Source of the DNA: CAADGU01 sp964581605 | GTDB taxonomy: Bacteria; Chloroflexota; Anaerolineae; Promineifilales; Promineifilaceae | DNA length: 31,973 nt | Reading direction: 5' to 3' | NCBI GenBank assembly: GCA_964581605.1 | Contig: CAZOPF010000065.1 | Location: forward strand, 1-31,973 | In this document: piece after piece, positions 19,894 to 26,845 of the stretch | How positions within the stretch are numbered: position 1 is the stretch's first letter | How the letters are laid out: the number at the start of each line of letters is the position of its first letter | The notes under the pieces: model-generated | The model's database searches: none | What the model saw: only the letters and a program-made list of their open reading frames with translations | What the model was told of the DNA's origin: nothing | Made by a program: the position numbers and the translations under genes

Positions 19894-21035
19894 ATGTTTG
19901 CGCAGCAACTGACGCCCACAACCGATGATTGGCAGGCACAGGTGGCCCACTTGCGGGCCGAACTGGAAGAATTGATGCCCCAACTGGTAGACGCCGAAGC
20001 GGAACTGGCGGAACGTCACGCGGTCATTAACGCTTTTGAGTTCCGGCTGCGGGCGCGTCTCAGCCCGCTGACGCGCAAGTTGAGCGCGTTGGACGAGGAA
20101 ATTCGGGAATTGCGGCGGCAGTTGCGCTGGTTTGGCGAGGGGTGGTATGCGGAAGCGGCCAACGATGCCGCTGCCTGGGCGCGCGGGCACAGCGCCACCG
20201 AAGATGGAGAGTACCGTTATCGGGAAACGCCTACCAGCGCCCGCCCAGAGCAGGATGAAGATACACGGGCGGAGATGAAGAAGCTGTACCGGCAGTTGGC
20301 ACGCCGTTTTCACCCGGACACGGCCGTTGACGAAGGCGACCGTGATTATCGCACCCAACTGATGATGGCGATCAATGCGGCCTATGCGGCCGGCAATCTG
20401 GATAAGCTGCATGAACTGGCCGAATCTCCCGAAACCAATCACCAACTCGATTACAGCCGGGCAGATCAGAAGCTGGCGGAAACGCTGCTGCGCGAAGTGA
20501 CGCGCATCAAACGGCGTCTGGCGGAAATCAAACAGGAGATGGCCCGGCTGGAAAAGCACGAAAGTGCCAGGATGATGAAAAAGATGGCCCAGGCGGAGGC
20601 GGACGGCCGTGACTATCTGGCCGAACTGGAAAAACAGATGCGCGATTTGCTGGCCGAACGGCTGGCGCAGCGGGACAGTTTGCAGGTGCAGGTGGAAAGT
20701 TTGGAGACGGGGGAGGGCGCTGATCTCTCCGAGGAAGACTTCGCCGATCTGGTCTGGGACGTGAGCCTGGAAACGAGTTTTGAAGACGACATCTCCCCCG
20801 AATTCGACCGCTACCTCCAACGCCGCCGCGACCGGGTTTATTTTGAAGAAGANNNNNNNNNNNNNNNNNNNNNNNNNNNNNNNNNNNNNNNNNNNNNNNN
20901 NNNNNNNNNNNNNNNNNNNNNNNNNNNNNNNNNNNNNNNNNNNNNNNNNNNNCCGAATTCGACCGCTACCTCCAACGCCGCCGCGACCGGGTTTATTTTG
21001 AAGAAGATTTTGACGACGACTATGACTTTGAGTGA
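19894..21035 (+). CDS. J-domain protein with flanking coiled coils (interrupted by assembly gap)
   Basis: If the duplicated 55 bases and the 100 N are collapsed, the gene is 987 bases and encodes 328 residues ending VYFEEDFDDDYDFE, TGA at 21033-21035. Residues 12-80 form a long coiled coil. Residues about 122-172 are a J domain: MKKLYRQLARRFHPD with HPD at 140-142, then INAAYAAGNLDKL. A second long coiled coil follows (about 190-275) and an acidic tail. J domains stimulate DnaK-type Hsp70; the missing Gly/Phe and zinc regions mean it is not DnaJ itself but a specialised co-chaperone. ATG 19894 has no clear ribosome site. Read literally, the sequence seems frame-shifted after the gap. Confidence 0.75.
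20853..20952. other. Assembly gap (100 N) flanked by an exact 55-base duplication
   Basis: Exactly 100 N. The 55 bases before it (20798-20852) are identical to the 55 bases after it (20953-21007). This is the signature of two contigs that overlap by one k-mer (55 is a common assembler setting) but were scaffolded with a fixed gap. Removing one copy plus the gap restores a continuous reading frame for the J-domain protein. Confidence 0.9.
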
Positions 21036-21113
21036 ACAGTCAACAGTAAACGGTGAACAGTTTTGCTATGTCACTGCTCACTGCTCGCTGTTCACTGCTC
21101 ACTGTTCACTGCT
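21031..21113. repeat. Word-hairpin (words GTGAACAGT / CACTGCTCA) at the J-domain gene stop
   Basis: GTGAACAGTCAACAGTAAAC and GGTGAACAG at 21033-21060 are mirrored by CACTGCTCACTGCTCGCTGT, TCACTGCTCACTGTTCACTGC at 21072-21112. The stop codon of the J-domain gene is the first bases of the left arm. The element ends about ten bases before the YbaK-like ATG. Confidence 0.75.
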
Positions 21114-21121
21114 TACCGATT

Positions 21122-21607
21122 ATGCACCCATCCGCTCAAAAAGTAGCTGATGCCGCCCAACAATTGGGTCTGACCATTGAGATTGTAGAATTTGCCCAGA
21201 CCACACGCACGGCGCAGGAGGCAGCGGACGCCATTGGCTGCACGGTAGCGCAGATTGTGAAGAGTCTGTGTTTTGATGTGGCGGGCACGGCCGTGATGTG
21301 CCTCGTCTCTGGGGCTAACCAACTAGATGAAAAAAAGCTGGCGGCAGAGTACGGCGTCGGTCGTAAACAGGTCAATCGGGCCAGTGCCGAGTTTGTGAAG
21401 GAGCAGACCGGCTTCAGCATTGGCGGGGTGCCCCCGTTCGGGCATAGCCAGCCCCTCCGCATCTTCATTGACGAAGATTTGCTGGCCTTTGAAGTTGTCT
21501 GGGCCGCCGCCGGTACCCCCTTCGCCGTCTTTGCCATTTCCCCCACTGCCCTACAATCCGCCAGCAACGGCACAGCCGCCGATTTGAAAAGGAGTGATAT
21601 GGTATGA
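21122..21607 (+). CDS. YbaK/ProX-type aminoacyl-tRNA deacylase
   Basis: 161 residues from ATG 21122. The fold pattern is that of YbaK/EbsC trans-editing enzymes: AQKVADAAQQLGLTIEIVEF, then TRTAQEAADAIGCTVAQIVKS (conserved lysine at the end of this helix), then LVSGANQLDEKKLAA, and FSIGGVPPFGH with the GGVPPFGH loop, finally IDEDLL. These free-standing domains clear mischarged tRNA such as Cys- or Ala-tRNAPro. The upstream hairpin rules out an earlier start. The stop overlaps the next ATG by four bases (ATGA). Confidence 0.88.
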   Translation: MHPSAQKVADAAQQLGLTIEIVEFAQTTRTAQEAADAIGCTVAQIVKSLCFDVAGTAVMCLVSGANQLDEKKLAAEYGVGRKQVNRASAEFVKEQTGFSIGGVPPFGHSQPLRIFIDEDLLAFEVVWAAAGTPFAVFAISPTALQSASNGTAADLKRSDMV

Positions 21608-21918
21608 TAACGGCTATGAATGAAGGGAAATTGCTGATTCCACAAGAACAAATTGAACAGCTTTGCCGCCAATATCACATCAAGAAGCTGGCGTTGTTTG
21701 GGTCTGTGCTGCGGGATGATTTTGGTCCGGATAGCGATGTGGATGTCTTGGTGGAATTTGAAGAAGGGTACACGCCGGGATTTGATTTTTTTGTTATTCA
21801 AGAGGATCTGGCTGAACTAATCGGACGATCAGTAGATTTGCATACCCCTGGTTTTCTCAGTCCCTATTTTCGGGAAGAAGTGCAAGAATTAGCCGAGGTG
21901 CAGTATGCCAGAGCATGA
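21604..21918 (+). CDS. mntA: MNT-domain antitoxin (MntA)
   Basis: 104 residues with the nucleotidyltransferase signature LALFGSVLRDDFGPDSDVDV (residues about 29-48, GS...DxD) and a further Asp-containing strand SVDLHTP (77-83). In the type VII HepT-MntA system MntA AMPylates HepT on a tyrosine. An internal ATG at 21616 (MNEGKLLIP) is also a possible start. The gene overlaps the YbaK-like stop by four bases and its own end overlaps the ancestral hepT start (21905) by 14. Confidence 0.85.
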   Translation: MITAMNEGKLLIPQEQIEQLCRQYHIKKLALFGSVLRDDFGPDSDVDVLVEFEEGYTPGFDFFVIQEDLAELIGRSVDLHTPGFLSPYFREEVQELAEVQYARA

Positions 21919-21937
21919 GCGGGTCCGATTGTAGCAT

Positions 21938-22249
21938 ATGCTGGATGCCGCCCAAAAGGCAGTGGCTTTTGCCAACGGCCGTACCCGTACCGATCTCGAT
22001 TCCGACGAAATGTTTATGTTGGCCGAAGTACGCCTGATTGAAATTATTGGCGAAGCGGCAACGGCCGTGTCCGACACCACTCGCCAACAACTACCTGACA
22101 TTCCCTGGCGACCCATTACAGCTACCCGTAATCGGCTTATTCATGGTTATTTCAATGTAGACCTGAATGTCGTATGGTCTATTCTTCAAAATGACTTGCC
22201 CCCACTGATTGTCGCGCTGCAAAAGCAATTATCAACGAACGATTCATAA
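21938..22249 (+). CDS. hepT: HepT-like HEPN ribonuclease, start displaced by an amber codon
   Basis: From ATG 21938 the protein has 103 residues and begins MLDAAQKAVAFANGRTRTDL. The RNase motif RX4HXY is intact (RNRLIHGYF near residues 62-70), as is LAEVRLIEIIGEA (HEPN helix). Ancestral relatives begin about eleven residues earlier: the frame from ATG 21905 reads MPEHERVRL, then TAG (21932-21934), then HMLDAA. One C-to-T change in CAG would give exactly this. Without it the usual start with N-terminal helix is lost; translation from 21938 (no good ribosome site; GTAGCAT before it) may yield a shortened HepT. A truncated toxin or a pseudogene is possible. Confidence 0.7.
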   Translation: MLDAAQKAVAFANGRTRTDLDSDEMFMLAEVRLIEIIGEAATAVSDTTRQQLPDIPWRPITATRNRLIHGYFNVDLNVVWSILQNDLPPLIVALQKQLSTNDS

Positions 22250-22289
22250 TTCATTCTTCCTAATTCATAATTCCAAAGAGGAGAAGTAC

Positions 22290-23369
22290 ATGGAAGCGAC
22301 GATTACGTTATTGCCCGGCGACGGCATCGGGCCAGAAATTATTGTGGAGGCGAAGAAGGTGCTGACGGCCGTAGCCCACCAATACGGCCACACTTTCCAC
22401 CTGCCCGAATATAGTTATGGCGGCGCGGCCATTGACGAACTGGGCGATCCGCTGCCGGAAGAAACATTGACTGCCTGCCTGAACAGCCAGGGGGTGCTCA
22501 TGGGGGCGGTAGGACATCCCAAATTTGACGACCCCACCTTGAAAGTGCGCCCGGAACAAGGGCTGCTGCGGCTGCGGCAGGCGCTCGGCGTCTTTGCCAA
22601 CTTGCGACCAGTAAAGGTGTTTGACGCGCTGGCCGACGCCAGCCCGCTCAAGCCGGAGCGGGTGCAAGGGGTAGACATCCTCTTTGTGCGGGAACTGATC
22701 GGCGGCATCTATTTTGGCTCGCCGCAGGGTAGAACGGTGGGGGAACACGGCCGTGAAGGATTCAACACCATGCGCTACAACGAAATGGAAATCCGGCGCG
22801 TGGTGCAGGTGGCTTTTGACCTGGCCCGCAAACGGCGCGGCAAAGTGACCAGCGTAGACAAGGCCAACGTGCTGGCCGTCTCCCGCGTCTGGCGCGAAGT
22901 GGCCCACGAAGTCGCCGCCGAAAACCCGGACGTGCAGTACGAGGACATTCTGGTAGACGCCATGGCCATGTACCTGATCAATCGTCCGGCCGATTTTGAT
23001 GTGGTGGTGACGGGCAACTTGTTTGGGGACATCCTCTCCGACGAAGCATCCATGATCACCGGCTCGCTGGGGATGCTGCCCTCGGCGGCGTTGGGCGAAG
23101 CGGGCGGCGTGGGGCTGTATGAACCCATTCACGGCTCCGCGCCGGACATTGCCGGGCAGGGCATTGCCAACCCGTTAGCGACTATTCTCAGCGCGGCCAT
23201 GCTGCTACGGTCGAGTTTGAATCTGGATGCGGAGGCGGGGGCGGTGGAAACGGCCGTGTCCCAGGTCCTGGCTCAAGGTTACCGCACCCGCGATATTGCC
23301 AGACCGGGTGAAAACGTGGTGGGCTGCGCCGAAATGGGCGATCTGGTGGCTGGACTGATTGCCGGGTAG
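22290..23369 (+). CDS. leuB: 3-isopropylmalate dehydrogenase
   Basis: 359 residues. Oxidises and decarboxylates 3-isopropylmalate with NAD+ in leucine synthesis. Features: ITLLPGDGIGPEIIVEA (residues 4-20), GAVGHPKFDD (70s), LRLRQALGVFANLRPV (about 92-107), RELIGGIYFGSP (130s), MRYNEMEIRRVVQVAF, VTSVDKANVL with the catalytic Lys and the Asp metal ligands in VVTGNLFGDILSDEASMI, and HGSAPDIAGQGIANP, the NAD-binding loop. The ATG at 22290 has AAAGAGGAGAA just upstream. It stands apart from the leuA-leuC cluster on the opposite strand. Confidence 0.93.
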   Translation: MEATITLLPGDGIGPEIIVEAKKVLTAVAHQYGHTFHLPEYSYGGAAIDELGDPLPEETLTACLNSQGVLMGAVGHPKFDDPTLKVRPEQGLLRLRQALGVFANLRPVKVFDALADASPLKPERVQGVDILFVRELIGGIYFGSPQGRTVGEHGREGFNTMRYNEMEIRRVVQVAFDLARKRRGKVTSVDKANVLAVSRVWREVAHEVAAENPDVQYEDILVDAMAMYLINRPADFDVVVTGNLFGDILSDEASMITGSLGMLPSAALGEAGGVGLYEPIHGSAPDIAGQGIANPLATILSAAMLLRSSLNLDAEAGAVETAVSQVLAQGYRTRDIARPGENVVGCAEMGDLVAGLIAG

Positions 23370-23373
23370 CACG

Positions 23374-24429
23374 ATGACGAACATTCCGCTGGATATTTTG
23401 CTGGCGCTGGTGGTTTTGTTATGCCTGCTGTTTGCCTTGTTTGTGTGGGTGCGGCAAAGGCAGCGTAGAAAGACGACGGCCGTGTTGCCCACAGCCGCGC
23501 CCCCATCAACCGTCCAACGCCTGACTCTTTATGTCCTGAAGTTGAGCGGGTTTGCCATTATCTCCTTCCTCATCATCGCCTTCTTGATGACTATGTACCT
23601 GAATGTGCGCACCGTGATCGAAGAAACGGCCCCCGCGCCCAGTGTGGTGGAAATGCCGGCTGATCTGGCCTTCCCGGTGGAGGAAATTACTTTTACCAGC
23701 GGCGACGGTCTGACTCTGGCCGGCTGGTTTGTGCCGCCGCAAAACGGCGCGGTCATCATCTTGCTGCACGGGTATGGTGGCAACCGCACCGGCAATATCT
23801 GGTACGCCGAGCAGTTGTACGAGGCCGGTTATGGCCTGCTGCTGTATGATCAGCGGGCTTCTGGCGAAAGCGAAGGCGACCACCGTTCTTATGGTTGGGA
23901 AGACCCGGCCGACGTGGGGGCGGCGATGGCGTATATTCACGGCCGTGCCGATTCTCAGGACGCCGCCATTGGCATTGCTGGTTGTTCCACAGGTGGGCAA
24001 ATTGCCGTGCAAAGCGCGGCGCAATATCCGGGCATAACGGCCGTATGGGCTGATGGGGCATCCAGTGTGCGTGCTGATGATATTCCGCCGTCCGGTCACC
24101 CCTTGATCTTCTTGTTTCGGGCTTCCAATTACCTGCTTGACTGGATGTTCGCCCAAAAATTGGACATCGAAGCGCCGCCACCGCTCATCAGCCAGATTGG
24201 TCAAATTGAACCCCGCCCGGTGATGTTGGTGGCCGGTGGGCGGCCCCATCCGCTGTATGGCAGCGAATCGCTGATAGTCAACCGGTATGCTACCTATGCT
24301 GGAGAGGGTACGGCCGTGTGGGTGATCGAGGAAGCATTTCATTGTGACGGCCCGGCGCATCGGCCGGAGGAATATGCGGAGCGCATGGTGGATTTTTTTG
24401 ATGCGGCGTTTGCTGACGCAGCAAAGTGA
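23374..24429 (+). CDS. Membrane-anchored alpha/beta hydrolase
   Basis: 351 residues from ATG 23374. Two N-terminal membrane helices (about 5-25 and 53-75) with a basic stretch between (RQRQRRK), then an extracytoplasmic or surface hydrolase domain. HGYGGNRTG (132-140) is the oxyanion loop, GCSTGG with S205 the nucleophile elbow, VAGGRP leads to the acid, and EEAFHCDGPAHRPEEYA carries the likely His. The pattern recalls the BAAT/dienelactone-hydrolase or YqkD-like family. It begins 2 bp after the leuB stop region. Substrate unknown. Confidence 0.8.
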   Translation: MTNIPLDILLALVVLLCLLFALFVWVRQRQRRKTTAVLPTAAPPSTVQRLTLYVLKLSGFAIISFLIIAFLMTMYLNVRTVIEETAPAPSVVEMPADLAFPVEEITFTSGDGLTLAGWFVPPQNGAVIILLHGYGGNRTGNIWYAEQLYEAGYGLLLYDQRASGESEGDHRSYGWEDPADVGAAMAYIHGRADSQDAAIGIAGCSTGGQIAVQSAAQYPGITAVWADGASSVRADDIPPSGHPLIFLFRASNYLLDWMFAQKLDIEAPPPLISQIGQIEPRPVMLVAGGRPHPLYGSESLIVNRYATYAGEGTAVWVIEEAFHCDGPAHRPEEYAERMVDFFDAAFADAAK

Positions 24430-24435
24430 GGTTGC

Positions 24436-25356
24436 ATGATGGAGATGATGCTTGCGGCCCGGCCCCCATTTTCACTGGCAACGGTGGTCAATTCACACGG
24501 ATGGGTGCAGTTGGCCCCGTTCACCGGGCCTGACGCGGAAAATGGGTTTGACTATGTGCTGGAACTGACTTCTGGTCAGGTGATTGCCTTTCATGTAAGC
24601 GCGGCCGCAAGTGGTGTGCGTGTTTCCACGGAAGCCGCGCTGACAATGGCCGAACGCGCCGAAGTGGAGCAGGCCGTCACCTGGATGTTGGGGCTGGATA
24701 TGGATTTCAGCGATTTTTATGCCGCCACCCGCCATGAACCAAAGCTGGCACACGTAGAGGAACGAGCACAAGGGCGGCTGCTACGGGCAGCCACCCTGTT
24801 TGAAAATGTGGTCAAAACCATCCTGACCACCAACACCACCTGGGGCGGCACGAAGCGTATGGCGCTGGAACTGACCAACACCTTTGGCGCACCGCTGCCC
24901 GATGACCCACAGCGCCGGGCCTTTCCCACCCCGGCCCGACTGGCGGCCGCCGATGTGGAAACGCTGCGGAATACGGCCCGGTTAGGTTATCGCGCTCCCT
25001 ATGTGCTGGAACTGGCGCAAAAAGTAGCAAGTGGGGAGTTGGATTTGGAGAGTTGGCGGACGGCCGTGCTATCAACGAACGAACTGCGCCAACGTCTGCT
25101 CTCGCTCAAAGGGGTTGGCCCGTATGCCGCCGCTTCTCTGTTGATGCTCATGGGGCATTACGATTCCGTGCCAGTGGATTCCTGGGCGTTTAAGTTGGTA
25201 TCGTATGAATGGTATGACCAGCAGCCGGTCGGCCGTGCTGAAGTGGAAAAAGCGTTTGCCGATTGGGGGCAGTGGAAAGGGCTGGCTTACTGGTTCTGGG
25301 ATTGGTCGTATCATCACAGCCTGCTGGATGGCAGCGTTTTACCGGAGCAGCCATGA
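24436..25356 (+). CDS. HhH-GPD family DNA glycosylase (AlkA/OGG-like)
   Basis: 306 residues (several ATG codons at 24436-24451 make the exact start uncertain). After an N-terminal beta domain (about 10-95), the helical domain contains ETLRNTARLGYRAPYVLEL, the helix-hairpin-helix RLLSLKGVGPYAAASLLMLM (about 220-239), and the catalytic aspartate in SVPVDSWAF (D248). There is no lysine at the OGG1 position in the hairpin (Tyr instead), so a monofunctional AlkA-like glycosylase removing alkylated bases is more likely than a bifunctional 8-oxoguanine glycosylase. The next gene (RidA) starts inside its stop codon (ATGA). Confidence 0.82.
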   Translation: MMEMMLAARPPFSLATVVNSHGWVQLAPFTGPDAENGFDYVLELTSGQVIAFHVSAAASGVRVSTEAALTMAERAEVEQAVTWMLGLDMDFSDFYAATRHEPKLAHVEERAQGRLLRAATLFENVVKTILTTNTTWGGTKRMALELTNTFGAPLPDDPQRRAFPTPARLAAADVETLRNTARLGYRAPYVLELAQKVASGELDLESWRTAVLSTNELRQRLLSLKGVGPYAAASLLMLMGHYDSVPVDSWAFKLVSYEWYDQQPVGRAEVEKAFADWGQWKGLAYWFWDWSYHHSLLDGSVLPEQP

Positions 25357-25757
25357 GTAAAATTAGCTTGAATCCCGATTCATTGTTTCCGAGCCGTCAG
25401 TACGGTTTCTCGCAAATTGTGGTGGCACAGGGCCGCCGCACCATTTACTTTTCCGGGCAGGTGGCCTGGGACGAACACCAGAACATCATCGGCGAAAACG
25501 ATTTGCGGGCACAGGTGTGGCAGAGTTTGCGCAATGTGGAAATCGTAATGACCACCGCTGGCGGCACGATGACCGACATAGTGGCCTTGCGCATCTACAT
25601 TGTCCACGACTGGATGGACAAAACGGCCCCGGTGAGTGAAGGGCTGAAAGCCTTTTTCCCCGGCGACCATCCCCCGGCCACTACCTGGATCGGCGTACAA
25701 TCCCTGGCGCGACCGGAATTTTTGATCGAGATTGAGGGTACGGCCGTGTTGGATTAG
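25353..25757 (+). CDS. RidA family protein (enamine/imine deaminase)
   Basis: 134 residues. Family features: YGFSQIVVAQGRRTIYFSGQ near residues 17-36, GENDLRAQVWQSLRNVEIVM (47-66), AGGTMTDIVALRIYI, HPPATTWIGVQSLARPEFLI with the conserved arginine (R125 region) and IEIEGTAVL. RidA hydrolyses 2-aminoacrylate-type enamines that form during threonine and serine deamination, a step tied to isoleucine synthesis, so presence near ilv and leu genes is sensible. The ATG overlaps the preceding stop (ATGA), implying coupling with the glycosylase gene. Confidence 0.85.
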   Translation: MSKISLNPDSLFPSRQYGFSQIVVAQGRRTIYFSGQVAWDEHQNIIGENDLRAQVWQSLRNVEIVMTTAGGTMTDIVALRIYIVHDWMDKTAPVSEGLKAFFPGDHPPATTWIGVQSLARPEFLIEIEGTAVLD

Positions 25758-25822
25758 GGCAAATCCTTTTATGAGCCTGGTTGGTGATACAATATAGTTG
25801 ACAACCTTATCAGAGGTGAATA

Positions 25823-26056
25823 ATGGATAACATGACGTATACGCCACAACAAGCACTCAAATATCGTGTAGAAGTAACCCGTGACGGCCGTGTCGAGCTA
25901 CCTGTGCCCTTTGCGCCCGGCGATCACGCAACCATTTTTGTCGTCGCTGAGAAAGGCGAATCATTCTGGGAACTCATCCATGCCGCTGAAAGCAGTCTGG
26001 ATTTTTGGGATAATCCTGAGGATGATGAGGATTGGAACCATGCTAACCACAATTGA
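25823..26056 (+). CDS. Small antitoxin-like protein (AbrB/DUF104-like layout)
   Basis: 77 residues, with GAGGTG six bases before the ATG. The middle has YRVEVTRDGRVELPVPFAPG then ATIFVVAEKG, a swapped-hairpin-like strand pattern, and the end is acidic: SSLDFWDNPEDDEDWNHA. The same layout occurs in the PemK/MazF antitoxin at 1069-1314 (GKVRILEPVKLP...ERPEEDEAW). The gene overlaps the next by 17 bp. No MazF-type toxin follows; instead an unknown helical protein and an HNH nuclease. It may be the antitoxin or DNA-binding partner of that cassette. Function inferred, not shown. Confidence 0.55.
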   Translation: MDNMTYTPQQALKYRVEVTRDGRVELPVPFAPGDHATIFVVAEKGESFWELIHAAESSLDFWDNPEDDEDWNHANHN

Positions 26057-26423
26057 AATTATCCGAGAGCCGCAGCCCAAAAAAACAATTTACCGGGCCA
26101 TTCAGGGCGAAAAACAGGCTTCCGGGAAGACGGCCGGTCAGGCACTTGATTCTTTAGAAAAGCTGTTAGCCACTGCCGCACCAAATGAGGGCGAAGGGAC
26201 GCTGGTTATCTTACAGCGATTTAATCCTGATGTTTTCTTTTCGGCTGAACAACAAAACCGAATGCAGGCATTGATGAATCGTTTTCACGATGCCTTGACT
26301 GCCAACACATCTCTGTCCGCCGAAGAACGACAAGAACTAGAGCAACTTGTCAACCTGGAGTGGCAGGCAGCCATAGCCCGTGCCGCTACTTTTTTGGCGC
26401 AGACTGGACATTCAGACACTTAA
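26040..26423 (+). CDS. Conserved protein of unknown function, partner of HNH nuclease
   Basis: 127 residues from ATG 26040, overlapping the preceding gene by 17 bp. The N-terminus (TIEIIREPQPKKTIYRAIQG) is strand-like and continues EKQASGKTAGQALDSLEKLL; the second half is helical (EQQNRMQALMNRFHDAL, EERQELEQLVNLEWQAAI). I recall similar proteins beside HNH genes in cyanobacteria and Chloroflexota, mostly unannotated. There is no catalytic motif I can name; the AIQGEKQASGKTAGQALD block resembles small HicB-like folds. It ends 6 bp before the HNH gene. The fold guess is weak; the pairing with HNH is the useful information. Confidence 0.6.
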   Translation: MLTTIEIIREPQPKKTIYRAIQGEKQASGKTAGQALDSLEKLLATAAPNEGEGTLVILQRFNPDVFFSAEQQNRMQALMNRFHDALTANTSLSAEERQELEQLVNLEWQAAIARAATFLAQTGHSDT

Positions 26424-26429
26424 AATATT

Positions 26430-26834
26430 GTGAACCCTCATTACGCCTTTGTTGCCGAACGATCTGCACATCGGTGCGAATACTGCCATGCACCAGAGGT
26501 CGTCTTTAATGTCCCTTTTGAAGTAGATCACATTTTGCCCCCAGGTAAAGGTGGAGCAGATAACCCAGATAATTGGGCGTTGGCCTGCCGTGCTTGTAAT
26601 TTATGGAAATCGGATGTGGTAACGGCCGTAGACTCTGAAACTGGTCAGACTGTTCCCTTATTTCATCCGCGCCAGCATCTCTGGGGCGATCACTTTCAAC
26701 CACAAACCGAAGCCCCCTTTCGGCTTGTCGGCAAATCAGCCATCGGCCGTGCCACGATAGAACAGTTGAAAATGAATGTACCTTTACAGTTAATGGCGCG
26801 TTCGCAATGGATCGCGTTAGGAATTTTTCCATAA
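26430..26834 (+). CDS. HNH endonuclease
   Basis: 134 residues from a GTG start. The zinc-type HNH motif is complete: CEYCHAP (C16, C19), FEVDHILPPGKGGADNPDNW (D33, H34, N45 or N48) and CRACNLWK (C53, C56, N57). The remainder (FHPRQHLWGDHFQPQTEA...TAIG-like RATIEQLKMN) is the extension of a widespread subfamily that I know from cyanobacteria, usually next to a small unknown protein. It could nick or cut DNA in defence or be part of a mobile or regulatory unit. It lies 11 bp before ilvD on the same strand. Confidence 0.85.
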   Translation: MNPHYAFVAERSAHRCEYCHAPEVVFNVPFEVDHILPPGKGGADNPDNWALACRACNLWKSDVVTAVDSETGQTVPLFHPRQHLWGDHFQPQTEAPFRLVGKSAIGRATIEQLKMNVPLQLMARSQWIALGIFP

Positions 26835-26845
26835 GGAGAAGGGAG

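Noticed and set aside
20853..20952. Duplicated 55 bases around the N block as a biological direct repeat or target-site duplication
   Set aside because: Exact identity, exact 100 N and frame restoration on merging point to contig overlap.
21932..21934. TAG read as glutamine (genetic code change) in hepT
   Set aside because: Other genes here use TAG as a stop (for example leuB ends GGG TAG, ridA ends GAT TAG), so reassignment is unlikely.
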